Source: Chroococcidiopsis sp. CCMEE 29 (GTDB lineage: Bacteria; Cyanobacteriota; Cyanobacteriia; Cyanobacteriales; Chroococcidiopsidaceae). Taken from it: 64,000 nucleotides of DNA. The stretch is from assembly GCF_023558375.1 (NCBI RefSeq), contig NZ_CP083761.1, positions 62,001-126,000 of the forward strand. Direction: 5' to 3'. How positions within the stretch are numbered: position 1 is the stretch's first letter; each line of letters begins with the position of its first letter. Below the pieces are notes generated by a model, which saw only the letters and a list, made by a program, of their open reading frames with translations, was not told the origin of the DNA and did not search any database. Of this stretch, positions 38,079-46,971 are shown one piece after another. The translations under genes and the position numbers were made by a program.

Positions 38079-38801
38079 ATGACTGCTCATATATTGGTAG
38101 TCGAAGGTGAAGAAAAACTGGCTAGATTTATTGAACTAGAACTTAGATACGAAGGATATCGCGTCAGCCTTGCACCTGCTGGAACTACAGGTATTGCAGC
38201 AGTTCGAGAGATACAGGTGGACTTAATCATCTGGGATTGGTCACTGCCCGATCTGTTAGGACTAGAAATTTGCCGTCACTTCCAGTCAAGTGGGAGTAAA
38301 ACCCAAATTATTCTATTAAGTTCCATACATGACGTCAGCGCCTGCATTACAGGTTTAGATGCGGGAGCCGATGACTATGTTGTCAAGCCTTTTAAGATAG
38401 AGGAGTTGTTAGCAAGAGTCCGAGCGCGTTTGCGACGTAATCAAGCAGATGTAAACTCATATATTTTACAATTTGAAGACTTAAGCTTAAACCGCAGGAC
38501 GTGGGAAGTTTATCGTGGTAAGCGGTTAATTGAACTGACAGCAAAAGAGTTTGAGCTACTCGAATATTTACTCAGTCATCCTCGACAAGTAATTCCTCGT
38601 AGTGAGATTTTACAGCAGATCTGGGGCTATGACTTTCTAGGGGATTCCAACATCATTGAAGTTTACATTCGTTACTTGCGCCTTAAATTAGAAGTAAACG
38701 ATGAAAAGCGGCTAATTCATACGGTGCGTGGCGTTGGGTATGTATTACGGCAAGAATCTTTAAAACAGCTTGCATCAGAGAAATTTGCTAATTTACATTA
38801 A
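38079..38801 (+). CDS. OmpR-type response regulator paralogue with altered receiver
   Basis: 240 residues, about half or more identical by eye to the regulator at 34592-35263. The receiver keeps the phosphorylatable Asp (IIWDWSLPD) and Lys (VVKPFKIEE) but has VEGEEK where the metal-binding acid pair is normally VEDE, and Ser for the switch Thr (LLSSIHD). The winged helix is intact ([34 protein letters not shown]). It may respond poorly to phosphorylation or be constitutive. It is divergent from the kinase–Uma2–regulator cluster, so it may be a duplicated and diverged second output of the same kinase. Confidence 0.92.
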   Translation: MTAHILVVEGEEKLARFIELELRYEGYRVSLAPAGTTGIAAVREIQVDLIIWDWSLPDLLGLEICRHFQSSGSKTQIILLSSIHDVSACITGLDAGADDYVVKPFKIEELLARVRARLRRNQADVNSYILQFEDLSLNRRTWEVYRGKRLIELTAKEFELLEYLLSHPRQVIPRSEILQQIWGYDFLGDSNIIEVYIRYLRLKLEVNDEKRLIHTVRGVGYVLRQESLKQLASEKFANLH

Positions 38802-39167
38802 AGATCTTAATCATTATCACTCTTGAAAATGAGTTTTTGCTGAGAAAATAATTAAAGATTTATCACCAACATATCAGTATTTTAAAGCCAAGTTATCAGG
38901 AAAACATCAGCCGTAACCCACTTACTAAAGCCATAATCTAAATAATTCTACAAACACGCAATTTAGCAGCCTAGTCCTAATGGCGCTCAGCTTGTTAGCA
39001 GGAAGTTGTTTATGTCTGAAGTGCCAGATCGGATTTCACCAATTAGGGCGCAAATATCCCTGTCAAAGCTTGTACTTGTTATGAGCTAATAAGGCTACTG
39101 AAAGTTTGTGCCCTAGGCTTGTAATTTGCGGCGGATGGTTTAAGACGAGGTTTAGCCAGAGAGAATT
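38802..39167. other. Noncoding stretch, nothing recognised
   Basis: 366 AT-rich bases between two plus-strand genes. I see no repeat family, strong terminator or broken gene in it. Confidence 0.4.
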
Positions 39168-39437
39168 ATGTCTGAGATTGAGAACCAAATGCTACAACTG
39201 CACAACCGAATGTTTATGTCTCCGCAAGACTTCAGCTACCGCTGGGGGATAGGGTATGAAGCTCTGGCAGAAATTTGCTGTGTGTCGAAATCAACCACAT
39301 ATCACTGGCTAGGTGGAAAAGCTAGCCGCCGTAGAACTGGCGAAGCTTATCAGAGAATTTTGGCTGTAGCTGATTTCTTAATGACAAATGCAGAGCAAGT
39401 TCATCCACTTTTGGAGCGCTGGCACCAGCGAAAGTGA
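39168..39437 (+). CDS. Small putative helix-turn-helix protein
   Basis: 89 residues, no close family recognised. Residues about 30-55 (EALAEICCVSKSTTYHWLGG) look like a helix-turn-helix in which the second helix contacts DNA, followed by basic residues (ASRRRTGEAYQRIL) and a helical tail ending in HQRK. The ATG follows CAGAGAGAATT. It stands between noncoding DNA and the convergent exported-protein gene. It may be a small DNA-binding regulator; its target is unknown. Confidence 0.65.
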   Translation: MSEIENQMLQLHNRMFMSPQDFSYRWGIGYEALAEICCVSKSTTYHWLGGKASRRRTGEAYQRILAVADFLMTNAEQVHPLLERWHQRK

Positions 39438-39543
39438 AGGCAAATTAGTCAACCCTTGCAAAATCACAAAGGCTCGCCATTTTCAAACTCACTTGTAACT
39501 GGCGGGTCAGCAATAAACTATACCGCTCCCGCCAATCAAGAAA

Positions 39544-40785
39544 CTACAATAAGCGGAACACGACCGGACAGTTAATGACGGCACCTACTGAACCGAACTC
39601 AGCACCAGTAGGCCCAGTGAGGAAGCCAGCCTCAACAAGACCCAGAATGTGGAATTCTTCTCGCAGCTGTGAGCGATAACCCTTGTTAATTGCGTCCTGC
39701 GTCCACTCGTAGAGGTTAGCATCCCAGAGAGGACTGTAATCCAAAGCCAGCGTCGGGATTCCACCTAAGACGTTGTTTGGGCGGAAGCCATCGGTTAAAG
39801 CCGCAAATAAACCTTGGCGCTGCGGGTTGGCACAGCCATCTTGCTGAGGTCCATTCACGGCAATGAAGATCCGCTCAACGGCACTGGAGAAACTGTCATC
39901 GTTACCTACTTGTACTCTTTGCAGGGCAGGGGCAAAGGTGGCACCTTCGATTGCAGCTACTACTGGATCGTTAGCGTCTGTTGAGAGGTACCAGACCGGG
40001 CGACCGAAGCTAAAGCCGTTTACAAGGTTCAGGGTGACTGTCATCCTGTTGGTGTCGATTGCTACTACCTCATCGTGTACCAGCCTGTAGTCGGGATTAC
40101 CGTTAGGGAAATTAATCTGAGAGGCACTGACGTCGTAAGCGATCGCCGGTGCGTTGTAGACGTGACCACCGGAGTTACGAATCCGAACCAACGGACTGTA
40201 AGCAGTGTCACCTACCGAGCCAGGCTGTGCTGATACAGGCGGGAACGGACGATTACTAGAACCCGGTCGCACTTGTCGTGCGGGACTGAAATCGACTTTA
40301 CCTTGGTTGAAGACAATTTCTCCTTTGGAGTTGAAGTTGCCAGTACGCGCCCCTTTTGCCGAGTATGCCAGCTTGGATGAGAAATTTAGACCGAGTGCCT
40401 TAGCGTTTGCCTGATCGTCGGTGTCAGTCAAGATGTACCAGACGGTCTCGCCAGTTCTCATCTGACCTTTATACAGGGGGATAGTGATAGTGCCTTTCTG
40501 GAAATCGATATTTCCTGTATTCAGCAGCTGAACCGGACCAACGAGGCTAGGATTTGTGCTGGACGGAGGTGGACCAAAGTAAGACGGGTCTACGGCGGCA
40601 CCCACTGCCGCTGATGGGGGGAAAAAGTTGCAACCTGGTCCTGGTCCGAGCGGACCGGGTCCAGGACCAGAACCCTCAGCCGTCTGCGCGAGACTTGCTA
40701 GAGGTAGGACAGTCACTGCTGCCACTATTGTAACTACTGTTTTTACCACACCGATGGCAGAGTACAGCCACTGGTTCAGGTTCAT
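39544..40785 (-). CDS. Exported protein with two repeated VWYxxTD domains, function unknown
   Basis: 413 residues. Signal peptide about 1-34, probable cleavage after SLAQ. A Gly/Pro linker (GPGPGPLGPGPG) is followed by a single Cys (GCNFFPP). Two similar stretches are visible: GETVWYILTDTDDQANAKALG (shortened, about 110-140) and GRPVWYLSTDANDPVVAAIEG (about 250-270), suggesting an internal duplication. A GAGGAG ribosome-binding site supports the ATG. I recognise no enzyme motif. It is probably periplasmic or secreted. It is divergent from the PEP-CTERM protein gene across a 370-base gap. Confidence 0.75.
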   Translation of the reverse strand: MNLNQWLYSAIGVVKTVVTIVAAVTVLPLASLAQTAEGSGPGPGPLGPGPGCNFFPPSAAVGAAVDPSYFGPPPSSTNPSLVGPVQLLNTGNIDFQKGTITIPLYKGQMRTGETVWYILTDTDDQANAKALGLNFSSKLAYSAKGARTGNFNSKGEIVFNQGKVDFSPARQVRPGSSNRPFPPVSAQPGSVGDTAYSPLVRIRNSGGHVYNAPAIAYDVSASQINFPNGNPDYRLVHDEVVAIDTNRMTVTLNLVNGFSFGRPVWYLSTDANDPVVAAIEGATFAPALQRVQVGNDDSFSSAVERIFIAVNGPQQDGCANPQRQGLFAALTDGFRPNNVLGGIPTLALDYSPLWDANLYEWTQDAINKGYRSQLREEFHILGLVEAGFLTGPTGAEFGSVGAVINCPVVFRLL

Positions 40786-41155
40786 AAACTATAACTCCTC
40801 AAATTTTTTCTAGAGATGAGCGGTAAATTTTTACCTTAGTCCTTGCAAAAGCATAGTTACTCAAAAACTAAGAACTAGGATTAGTTCTTCCTGAAAAAAG
40901 GATGAATATTACCTGAGAAAGCTAAAGACTTTATCAAAAATAGATTAAGGAAAAATTTATGTTTTGTATAAATATTTTTACTGCTTGACAATAGCTTATT
41001 TTCTAGTATGCTAAACGGCATGGGATGGACAAATTAAGTTTATAAATTGACTTACAATTCGTAGCCAACTGCTGCTAAAGAGGAGCTAGTAAATATAATT
41101 TGTGACAGCAGTAGCTTGTCAAGTAAAAAAATAGCTTTTGGGAGCAATAAATTTT
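40786..41155. other. Divergent intergenic region
   Basis: 370 AT-rich bases between the two exported-protein genes; it must contain both promoters, but no motif stands out beyond the GAGGAG and GGGAG ribosome-binding sites at its ends. Confidence 0.4.
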
Positions 41156-41938
41156 ATGGATCATTGCACACTTGTAAGGTATCGTGCTCTGATAGCAGGC
41201 ATCATTAGTTTAGTTAGCTTGTTACCTCCGTTTAGTGCTAACCTCTCTCATGCTGCCATCCTCAATGGAGGTTTTGAAAGTGATTTCACTGGTTGGATAA
41301 AAATCGGCGAGTCCTTTACTGAAACCTCAGAATTTGGAGTCGAGCCAACTGAAGGAACTTATAATGCTCTACTTCTAACTGGGGCAGCAGAGGATGGGGA
41401 GTTGGGTTCAGTTTCTGATTCAACAATTGAATCTTTTCTAGGTTTGGCATCTGGAAGCTTAGATACTCTAATCGGGGCAGACGCAATTGAAGGCTCTATA
41501 ATTGGGCAAACCTTTACAGCAAAAGCAGGAGATTATTTAAGTTTTGATTGGAATTTTCTCACCAATGAAGCTACATCAGAAACAGAGGGCTTTAACGATT
41601 TTGCTTTCGTTTCCGTCAATAGTACAGTCTCTAAATTAGCTGATACTTTTTCATCGGTTTTTAGTTCTTCTACCAACGAGTTTGATACAGAAACTGGATT
41701 TACAACTTCCTCCTATAGCGTAACCGCTGACGGAACATACACCTTGGGACTCGGAGTTTTAAACACCGGAGACAATACTATGGGTTCTGGATTATTGATT
41801 GACAATGTGAAGCTTGAGAATAATGGCGTTTCTCAACCAATAGTCAGTGTTCCCGAACCCAGCTTAGTGCTAGGTCTCCTAGTGTTTACTGCCGGCGGTT
41901 TTGGTTCAGCACTGTGCAAACAGCAAAAGCGGATGTAA
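41156..41938 (+). CDS. PEP-CTERM sorted exported protein
   Basis: 260 residues from ATG 41156 (GGGAG 11 bases upstream; a TTG at 41138 is less likely). Signal peptide about 1-35, then a beta-rich body starting LNGGFESDFTGW, a motif typical of PEP-CTERM proteins in which a lectin-like sheet follows. The C-terminus is VPEPSLVLGLLVFTAGG followed by KQQKR: VPEP is the sorting signal, then one membrane helix and a basic tail. Such proteins are processed by exosortase and become part of the extracellular matrix. The exosortase gene is not in the window. Confidence 0.88.
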   Translation: MDHCTLVRYRALIAGIISLVSLLPPFSANLSHAAILNGGFESDFTGWIKIGESFTETSEFGVEPTEGTYNALLLTGAAEDGELGSVSDSTIESFLGLASGSLDTLIGADAIEGSIIGQTFTAKAGDYLSFDWNFLTNEATSETEGFNDFAFVSVNSTVSKLADTFSSVFSSSTNEFDTETGFTTSSYSVTADGTYTLGLGVLNTGDNTMGSGLLIDNVKLENNGVSQPIVSVPEPSLVLGLLVFTAGGFGSALCKQQKRM

Positions 41939-42045
41939 TCACAGCTGAGAACTAGCAAACCTAGTCTGATTAATGCTGTTAAAAACAAAAATCAAGAAAT
42001 CCTCCATCAACTGCGATACATGGTCTAGTGATGGGTGCTAAGGTT

Positions 42046-42882
42046 CTATTTACTCACTTTTTGCACGTTGCGAGCACTTAAACCAAATTTACCTTCGACA
42101 ATTTCAAACTCTACAGGTGTACCAGGTCTAAGGGTACGATAGCCTTCGCCAGGAATTGCTGTGAAGTTGAAAAAGAGATCCTCACCGCCGTCGTCTCTGG
42201 CGATTGTTCCACTACCTGCCTTCAGATCGAACCAGCGCACCACACCCTGTGCCACGGGTAATCCACTTGTCCCCACAGGCGGCACACCATTAGCCCACTC
42301 TTGTTGAGGAATCCGAATTTTTCGCACCTCTGGTGTATCGTACGCCTCATAGCGGTAATCAGACCGGGTCTCCATAATGGCGCGCAAATCGTGCCGTAGC
42401 TCTTCAATGGTGGGTCGCCCGACAAAGAACCAACCGTTGTAGATTTTGTAAATCGTCAGGTCAGGTCGCAGTACAAACGTGTAGGGCTGGGCGCGATAGG
42501 CATACTCGCCTTCTGTTTCATCCAGGATGTTAATTTGCTTGATGACCTCCCGGTTTTCGTCAGACAAAAAAGGCCACTGCGCCCCCAGACCTGCCCGAAA
42601 AGCAGCTTGGACGATCGGTGGATCGATGCCAACCGTCACCAGCTTGCAATAGTTGACCGCTAGCTCGCCCTGAAACTGCACTAGTTGAGGGAGTTGCTGG
42701 CGATCGCGCGGACAGAAGAAGCCTCTATAGAAGACCAGAATCAGCGGATAGCCGTCGGCGAACCCCAGGTATTTGTCCATGAGGCTAGGCTGGGTGAAAT
42801 CGGAAAGTTTCACCCGTTCATTGTCGTGATTTGGCAATTCAAATTCAGGGAAGCGATCGCCCACTTGCAGATTAGTTGTCAT
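42046..42882 (-). CDS. Peroxiredoxin-like thioredoxin fold fused to a cold-shock domain
   Basis: 278 residues from the ATG at 42882 (GAGGAAA 9 bases upstream). Residues about 1-185 form an AhpC/TSA-type domain: LQVGDRFPEFELPNHDNERVKL, ILVFYRGFFCPRDRQQL with one Cys in place of the usual CxxC, and AYRAQPYTFVLRPD. Residues about 205-278 form a cold-shock OB fold: GVVRWFDLKAGSGTIARDDGGEDLFFNFTAI, where KWFNxxKGFGFI is replaced by RWFDLKAGSGTI, and FNF stands for the second RNP motif. The fusion joins a peroxide or thiol sensor to a nucleic-acid-binding domain. It follows a chimeric pseudogene and is part of a redox cluster. Confidence 0.85.
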   Translation of the reverse strand: MTTNLQVGDRFPEFELPNHDNERVKLSDFTQPSLMDKYLGFADGYPLILVFYRGFFCPRDRQQLPQLVQFQGELAVNYCKLVTVGIDPPIVQAAFRAGLGAQWPFLSDENREVIKQINILDETEGEYAYRAQPYTFVLRPDLTIYKIYNGWFFVGRPTIEELRHDLRAIMETRSDYRYEAYDTPEVRKIRIPQQEWANGVPPVGTSGLPVAQGVVRWFDLKAGSGTIARDDGGEDLFFNFTAIPGEGYRTLRPGTPVEFEIVEGKFGLSARNVQKVSK

Positions 42883-42895
42883 AGCTGAATTTTCC

Positions 42896-43645
42896 TCACA
42901 TATTTGGGCAAGTCGGCATGTCGTCTCCAATTAGCAGCCGTGCCAGACTAGGTAACGCCTCCCCATAGGTGGGATGGATATGGACAGACTGTTCTAGCAA
43001 CTGCCAGGTTGCCCCTGCCTCCATCAGAGACAGGAACACGTGTATTAACTCAGCGGCTTCATAGCCTACCAATGTTGCTCCCAGAATCTTGTGAGTATCC
43101 TGATCCACCACCATGTGGTAAAAGCCCAAATCGTGACCCCACTCGATGGCGCGGGCAATCTGAGCCATCGGCAAGGTGACGGTACGAGCATTAAGTCCCT
43201 GTTTCTGAGCTTGCTCCAAGGTCATGCCGACTCGCCCGACTTGGGGCTCCGTGTAGACGGCATAGCCCAGTACTCGGTCATTGCGAGTCCGGTTTTCGCC
43301 GCACAAAATCGCTTTGAGGCGGCGATAGTCTTCCCAAGATACATGGGTGAAGGCGGGCTGTTTGGCGACATCCCCAATCGCGTAGACTCCAGAGCAGGTG
43401 GTGTGGAAACGGTCATCGATCTTGACGTAACCCTGCCAAATCAGAACTGGCCAATTGCCACCGTTATGATAGGACCACGGCACATTCTTGGGGTCAGCGC
43501 CCGTTAGGGTTTTCCAGTCTCTATCTTCCAACACTGGGAAACAGATTTTCATCGGCATCCGCTCTACCAGATCTTGCTAGCGGTAATAGATAATAGAGCT
43601 TTCAAGCGCTTTACGCGCCTCTTCCTTTGGCTCGTTTGTACTCAT
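42896..43645 (-). pseudogene. Chimera of invertase ends and a flavoprotein C-terminal half
   Basis: Reading from ATG 43645: 22 codons of an invertase N-terminus (EARKALESSIIYYR), a TAG at 43577-43579, then in the same frame the invertase C-terminus ([35 protein letters not shown]) to about 43433. About 400 residues of the glycoside-hydrolase family 100 neutral invertase are missing between. The frame then passes directly into the C-terminal half of a MerA/dihydrolipoamide-dehydrogenase-like protein ([36 protein letters not shown], dimerisation part to 42896). The FAD and redox-active N-terminal half is absent. Two deletions thus merged two genes. It is recognisable because each piece is well conserved; no activity is expected. 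Confidence 0.8.
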
Positions 43646-43720
43646 TAACTACTAGCATTTTTTATTTGCCGAACCGAGAGCAAGGCTCGTGGACGAGAGT
43701 GATTTGCGCATGGGATCAGC

Positions 43721-44209
43721 CTACGAACCGTTATGCCGCTTGACTCGAAAGTCATCGTAGGCAGCACAGATCCATGCAGCAGTGAGGAGAAAGACATTTT
43801 TGTCCCAGCTGGATTCGTTGTTAGGGAACAACCCATTGGGTCCGACCAAGCCAAAGGCTAGGATAAAGCTGAACAGCATTAACATCATGACGATGCCAGC
43901 CCATCTGACCCAGCGATTGATTACGAACAATACCCCAACAATTAGTTCTGCTGGTGGTAGGAGGTAGGCATACGGCAGGGCCATGAATGGTGGAAGGGGA
44001 CCAATCCCCTCAAACCCTAAGCCCCATAACTTTAGTTTGCTGGTGGTAACAGTCTCAAGCAAACCGCCTTTGTCGTAGAAATGAATTGTGTTGGCGATCG
44101 CAGAAACAATGAAGAATACTCCTAAGAGTATCCGAGTGGTAGCAATTGCTGTTTTCACCATGAGGCGCTCACTTCTTAGTCCCATGCGTTCGCTTGTATT
44201 GATCGCCAT
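43721..44209 (-). CDS. DoxX-like membrane protein
   Basis: 162 residues with four membrane helices: AIATTRILLGVFFIVSAIANTI (shortened), PPAELIVGVLFVIN, WAGIVMMLMLFSFILAFGL and a C-terminal FLLTAAWICAAYDD. This is the DoxX/SURF4-like layout; PPAELIVGVLF is the conserved second helix. Members sit with thiol-redox enzymes and terminal oxidases and are thought to help membrane redox homeostasis. Its neighbours (an NDH-2, a peroxiredoxin and a flavoprotein remnant) fit that. NDH-2 ends 55 bases before its start, same strand. Confidence 0.85.
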   Translation of the reverse strand: MAINTSERMGLRSERLMVKTAIATTRILLGVFFIVSAIANTIHFYDKGGLLETVTTSKLKLWGLGFEGIGPLPPFMALPYAYLLPPAELIVGVLFVINRWVRWAGIVMMLMLFSFILAFGLVGPNGLFPNNESSWDKNVFLLTAAWICAAYDDFRVKRHNGS

Positions 44210-44263
44210 TTCAAACCTCTAGTTAAGATTCACTCAAATGCGCTCAGCCATTCAACAAATTGG

Positions 44264-45727
44264 CTATCGTTTTGATGCTGGTAACAGCCGCTCAATTAAA
44301 GTTGGTAAACCAGTTGGTTGCCAGACGCGGTTAAATTGAGCTGGCTGGGTAGCTCGCCAAAGCAACAAACTACTGCTTGCTAATACAACTGCTGCTACTG
44401 CGCTACCAGTCCAACGCAGGACTCGTGCAGATTGCTGCTGAGTAGCGGAATTGCTGTAACGATTGAATAGCTCGTCAGTTAGCCATTCAGTAGTGACTTT
44501 GAATTTATGCACTGGAGCCGGCAATAGTTGTAAATAGGTGCCTTGCCGGATCAGGTGACCGAGTCTACCAGTAATTTCCAACCGATTGCCGAGGTTAGCA
44601 GCACTCTCCCCTAGTCCTAGCTTTAAGAGTGTGCCACGCAGTCTCACCTCTACTGGCTGAGGTGCCCCACCATCCGCGATCGCCTTTAAGTTCCGGGCGA
44701 TCGCGGCTCCCTGCTGATAGGCAACCTGGGCAGTTGGTGGTAGTGGGTTGTCACCTTCTGCCACGCAATCTCCGCCAGCAAAGACTTCTGGAAATTCAGG
44801 TAGTTGCAGCGTGGGAGTGACCTGGATGCGCTCGGCGCGATCGCGATACTTTTTAGGAATCGGTAAATCTTTAATGATCGGATGGGTTGTATTGCCACCT
44901 GTCCAAATAATGGTTGCCGCCGGCAGTATCTCCAACTGGTCGTGACGCTTGTATTCAACTCGATCTGGACGAATAGCACTCACAGATACTTCTAGCATCA
45001 ATTCCACAGGCACTGTGCGCTGTCGCAGTGCTTTCTGAGCAGTTGCACGCAGCTGACTATTAACGTCGCCCTTGAGGATTTCCTTACTGCGATTGAGAAT
45101 TACTACCCGAATTTCCTGGGAATTACCGCCCAGCTTGTCATACCAGCGAGGCAGCAAATCAGCCAGAGTTGCCGCCATTTCTACACCCGCCGGACCAGCA
45201 CCGATTACCGCTACTGTTAGCAGAAGGCGACGTTGTTGCGGATCTTTGGTCTGACTAGCACACTGGAGGCACTGGCGCAGGTGTTGACCCAGGGCCATTG
45301 CATCTTCGCCAGTGCGAAAAGGGATCGAGTTCTCCTTTGCTCCCTCAACACCTGCGTAGCTAATAGCACTGCCTAAAGCTAGCACTAAGTTACTGAAGGC
45401 GTAGCACAAACCAGAAGCTAATTCAATCTGTCGTTGCTGTAAGTCAACATACTTGACAGTATCTTGAACAAAGGCCACGCCACTGCAGTCTAGGACTTCC
45501 TCGTAGCGCGGCCAGACCTGATTAGTGTTCATCTCGCCGCTCAAGAACTCGTAGAGCAAGGGCTTAAAGATGAAACGTTCTTTCTGGTCAATCAAGATAA
45601 CTGGTTGCGGATAACGTTGATGGCACAGGTGTAGTGCAGTAAACAGCCCAGTAAAGCCACCACCCAGAATTACAGTTGGATGAGTCGATTGATTCATAGC
45701 ACTGTTGGCTGAAGTTGATAAAACCAT
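44264..45727 (-). CDS. Type II NADH dehydrogenase (NDH-2)
   Basis: 487 residues. FAD site VILGGGFTGLFTALHL (about 19-34), NAD(P)H site VAVIGAGPAGVEMAATLADLLP (shortened, about 172-190), and the FAD motif VFAGGDCVAEGDNPLPPTAQVAYQQG near 315. This pattern is that of NDH-2 (Ndb) enzymes, which oxidise NAD(P)H and reduce quinone without pumping protons. The C-terminal part has an amphipathic stretch and a hydrophobic helix (AVAAVVLASSSLLLW) at about 446-460 that should anchor it to the membrane. The DoxX-like gene follows on the same strand. Confidence 0.9.
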   Translation of the reverse strand: MVLSTSANSAMNQSTHPTVILGGGFTGLFTALHLCHQRYPQPVILIDQKERFIFKPLLYEFLSGEMNTNQVWPRYEEVLDCSGVAFVQDTVKYVDLQQRQIELASGLCYAFSNLVLALGSAISYAGVEGAKENSIPFRTGEDAMALGQHLRQCLQCASQTKDPQQRRLLLTVAVIGAGPAGVEMAATLADLLPRWYDKLGGNSQEIRVVILNRSKEILKGDVNSQLRATAQKALRQRTVPVELMLEVSVSAIRPDRVEYKRHDQLEILPAATIIWTGGNTTHPIIKDLPIPKKYRDRAERIQVTPTLQLPEFPEVFAGGDCVAEGDNPLPPTAQVAYQQGAAIARNLKAIADGGAPQPVEVRLRGTLLKLGLGESAANLGNRLEITGRLGHLIRQGTYLQLLPAPVHKFKVTTEWLTDELFNRYSNSATQQQSARVLRWTGSAVAAVVLASSSLLLWRATQPAQFNRVWQPTGLPTLIERLLPASKR

Positions 45728-45950
45728 ATACGAGCCAAGGTTGGTGTTTCAGTTCGACTTGCTTACTGATTGAGCGCTTCCTTAATTTCAAAACAAGACT
45801 CGGGAGCGAGTACCGCAGTCCAAATTCGTTTTATAGAAATGGGAGAGCTGCCCGACGAAAAATCTGGCTTTGCCGTCGCTAGTATTATGTTCTATTTCTT
45901 CCATTGAGCAACTCACCCCAAAACATTGACCCCTGAGAACTCAGCCGGTG

Positions 45951-46475
45951 CTATTTTGCCTGAGTTCTGGCACTGCTAGCACTGCCACCAAGCGGGGCAT
46001 AGCCAAAGGTGGCGTTAGCCATACGGCACCAAATGGCGACAGATTTGAAGTTGGCAAGATTGATAGCAGCTGGAATGGGGTAGCGTTGTTCACCGTTGAA
46101 TTTTTGTAGCTTGCCCAGGTTCACGTATCTGCTTGGATCTTGATACATCTGCGGTGGCTTCTCAGCCGGATCGAGAATCACATGCAGATCTGGTCCCTGA
46201 TTACTGGTACGAAAAGCCGAATCAAGCACTAAGTAGCGCCGTCCATTTTCTGTGACAATTCGAGCTGTTCCGGTAGTCGGGTGTTCTGCTGCCATAAAGG
46301 AACCAGACAGAGTGGCTGCTGGAGACCGATTTTGTGCCACAACAGGACTAGATTCGGTTGAGGTATCTGCAGGACTAACTGCATGAGCAGATGGATAATT
46401 TAATACCCAGGGAATAGAAGTTAAAAAAGCAGTAGCACTTAGTAAGATCAACTGATTGACTTTCATCAATTTCAA
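45951..46475 (-). CDS. DM13-domain exported protein
   Basis: 174 residues. Signal peptide about 1-32 ending ...SAHA, then a DM13 domain (about 56-165): SGSFMAAEHPTTGTARIV, RYLVLDSAFRTSNQGPDLHVIL, and FKSVAIWCRMANATFGYAPL at the end, in which the conserved Cys may take part in electron transfer. DM13 proteins are proposed to be redox or adhesion-linked periplasmic proteins. It belongs to the redox cluster by location, but no operon is proven. It has no close partner on its strand. Confidence 0.88.
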   Translation of the reverse strand: MKLMKVNQLILLSATAFLTSIPWVLNYPSAHAVSPADTSTESSPVVAQNRSPAATLSGSFMAAEHPTTGTARIVTENGRRYLVLDSAFRTSNQGPDLHVILDPAEKPPQMYQDPSRYVNLGKLQKFNGEQRYPIPAAINLANFKSVAIWCRMANATFGYAPLGGSASSARTQAK

Positions 46476-46971
46476 CTCCTTAAGACAACGCGTGCTAAAA
46501 CATTTGTTGAGCTGAAGTGCAAGTTTCTCTTCAGACTAAAATTATTAGCTCAATATATCTGCTCAAAGATGAATTTTCCCTGAGAATTTGATTAAAGATT
46601 GCGACAGTTATGATAACTCTGTGATTATAAAAAGGTTAAGAAAGCCAATTTCCTTTGAAGCGTTAAAGAATTAAATTTTACTTAGGCATTTGTAAAGGGT
46701 TTTTCAAATAGAATAAGGACTGATCAAAATCAGGAAATTATTTCGTTAGATACGAGTATTGTTTTCTCATACCGTTTCTTGATTTACTTGCACTTTTATG
46801 AAATCTCTTTGCCCCCCTTTATTGCACCTGTATGCTTACAGGCATAAGCCTGAGCTACACGAGGCTTACGCCTGCCTTCGCAGGCTGCGAACTCTAAAAA
46901 GCAGCAACATAAACCTAAGTTGCAACACTCGTTATCTCTTGCCTCCCATATAATTTCCGAATAGGAGTAGT
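46476..46971. repeat. Intergenic region with a dispersed repeat
   Basis: 496 bases without a supportable gene. Positions 46766-46820 (CTCATACCGTTTCTTGATTT and onwards) match 59084-59138 at about 51 of 55 bases. Downstream, 46826-46890 holds several inverted GGCTTACGCC/GGCATAAGCC units that can fold. The repeat ends in a run of C (GCCCCCC). Confidence 0.65.

Noticed and set aside
43091-43507. 138-codon open frame antisense to the chimeric pseudogene
   Set aside because: Shadow of the conserved flavoprotein codons on the other strand.
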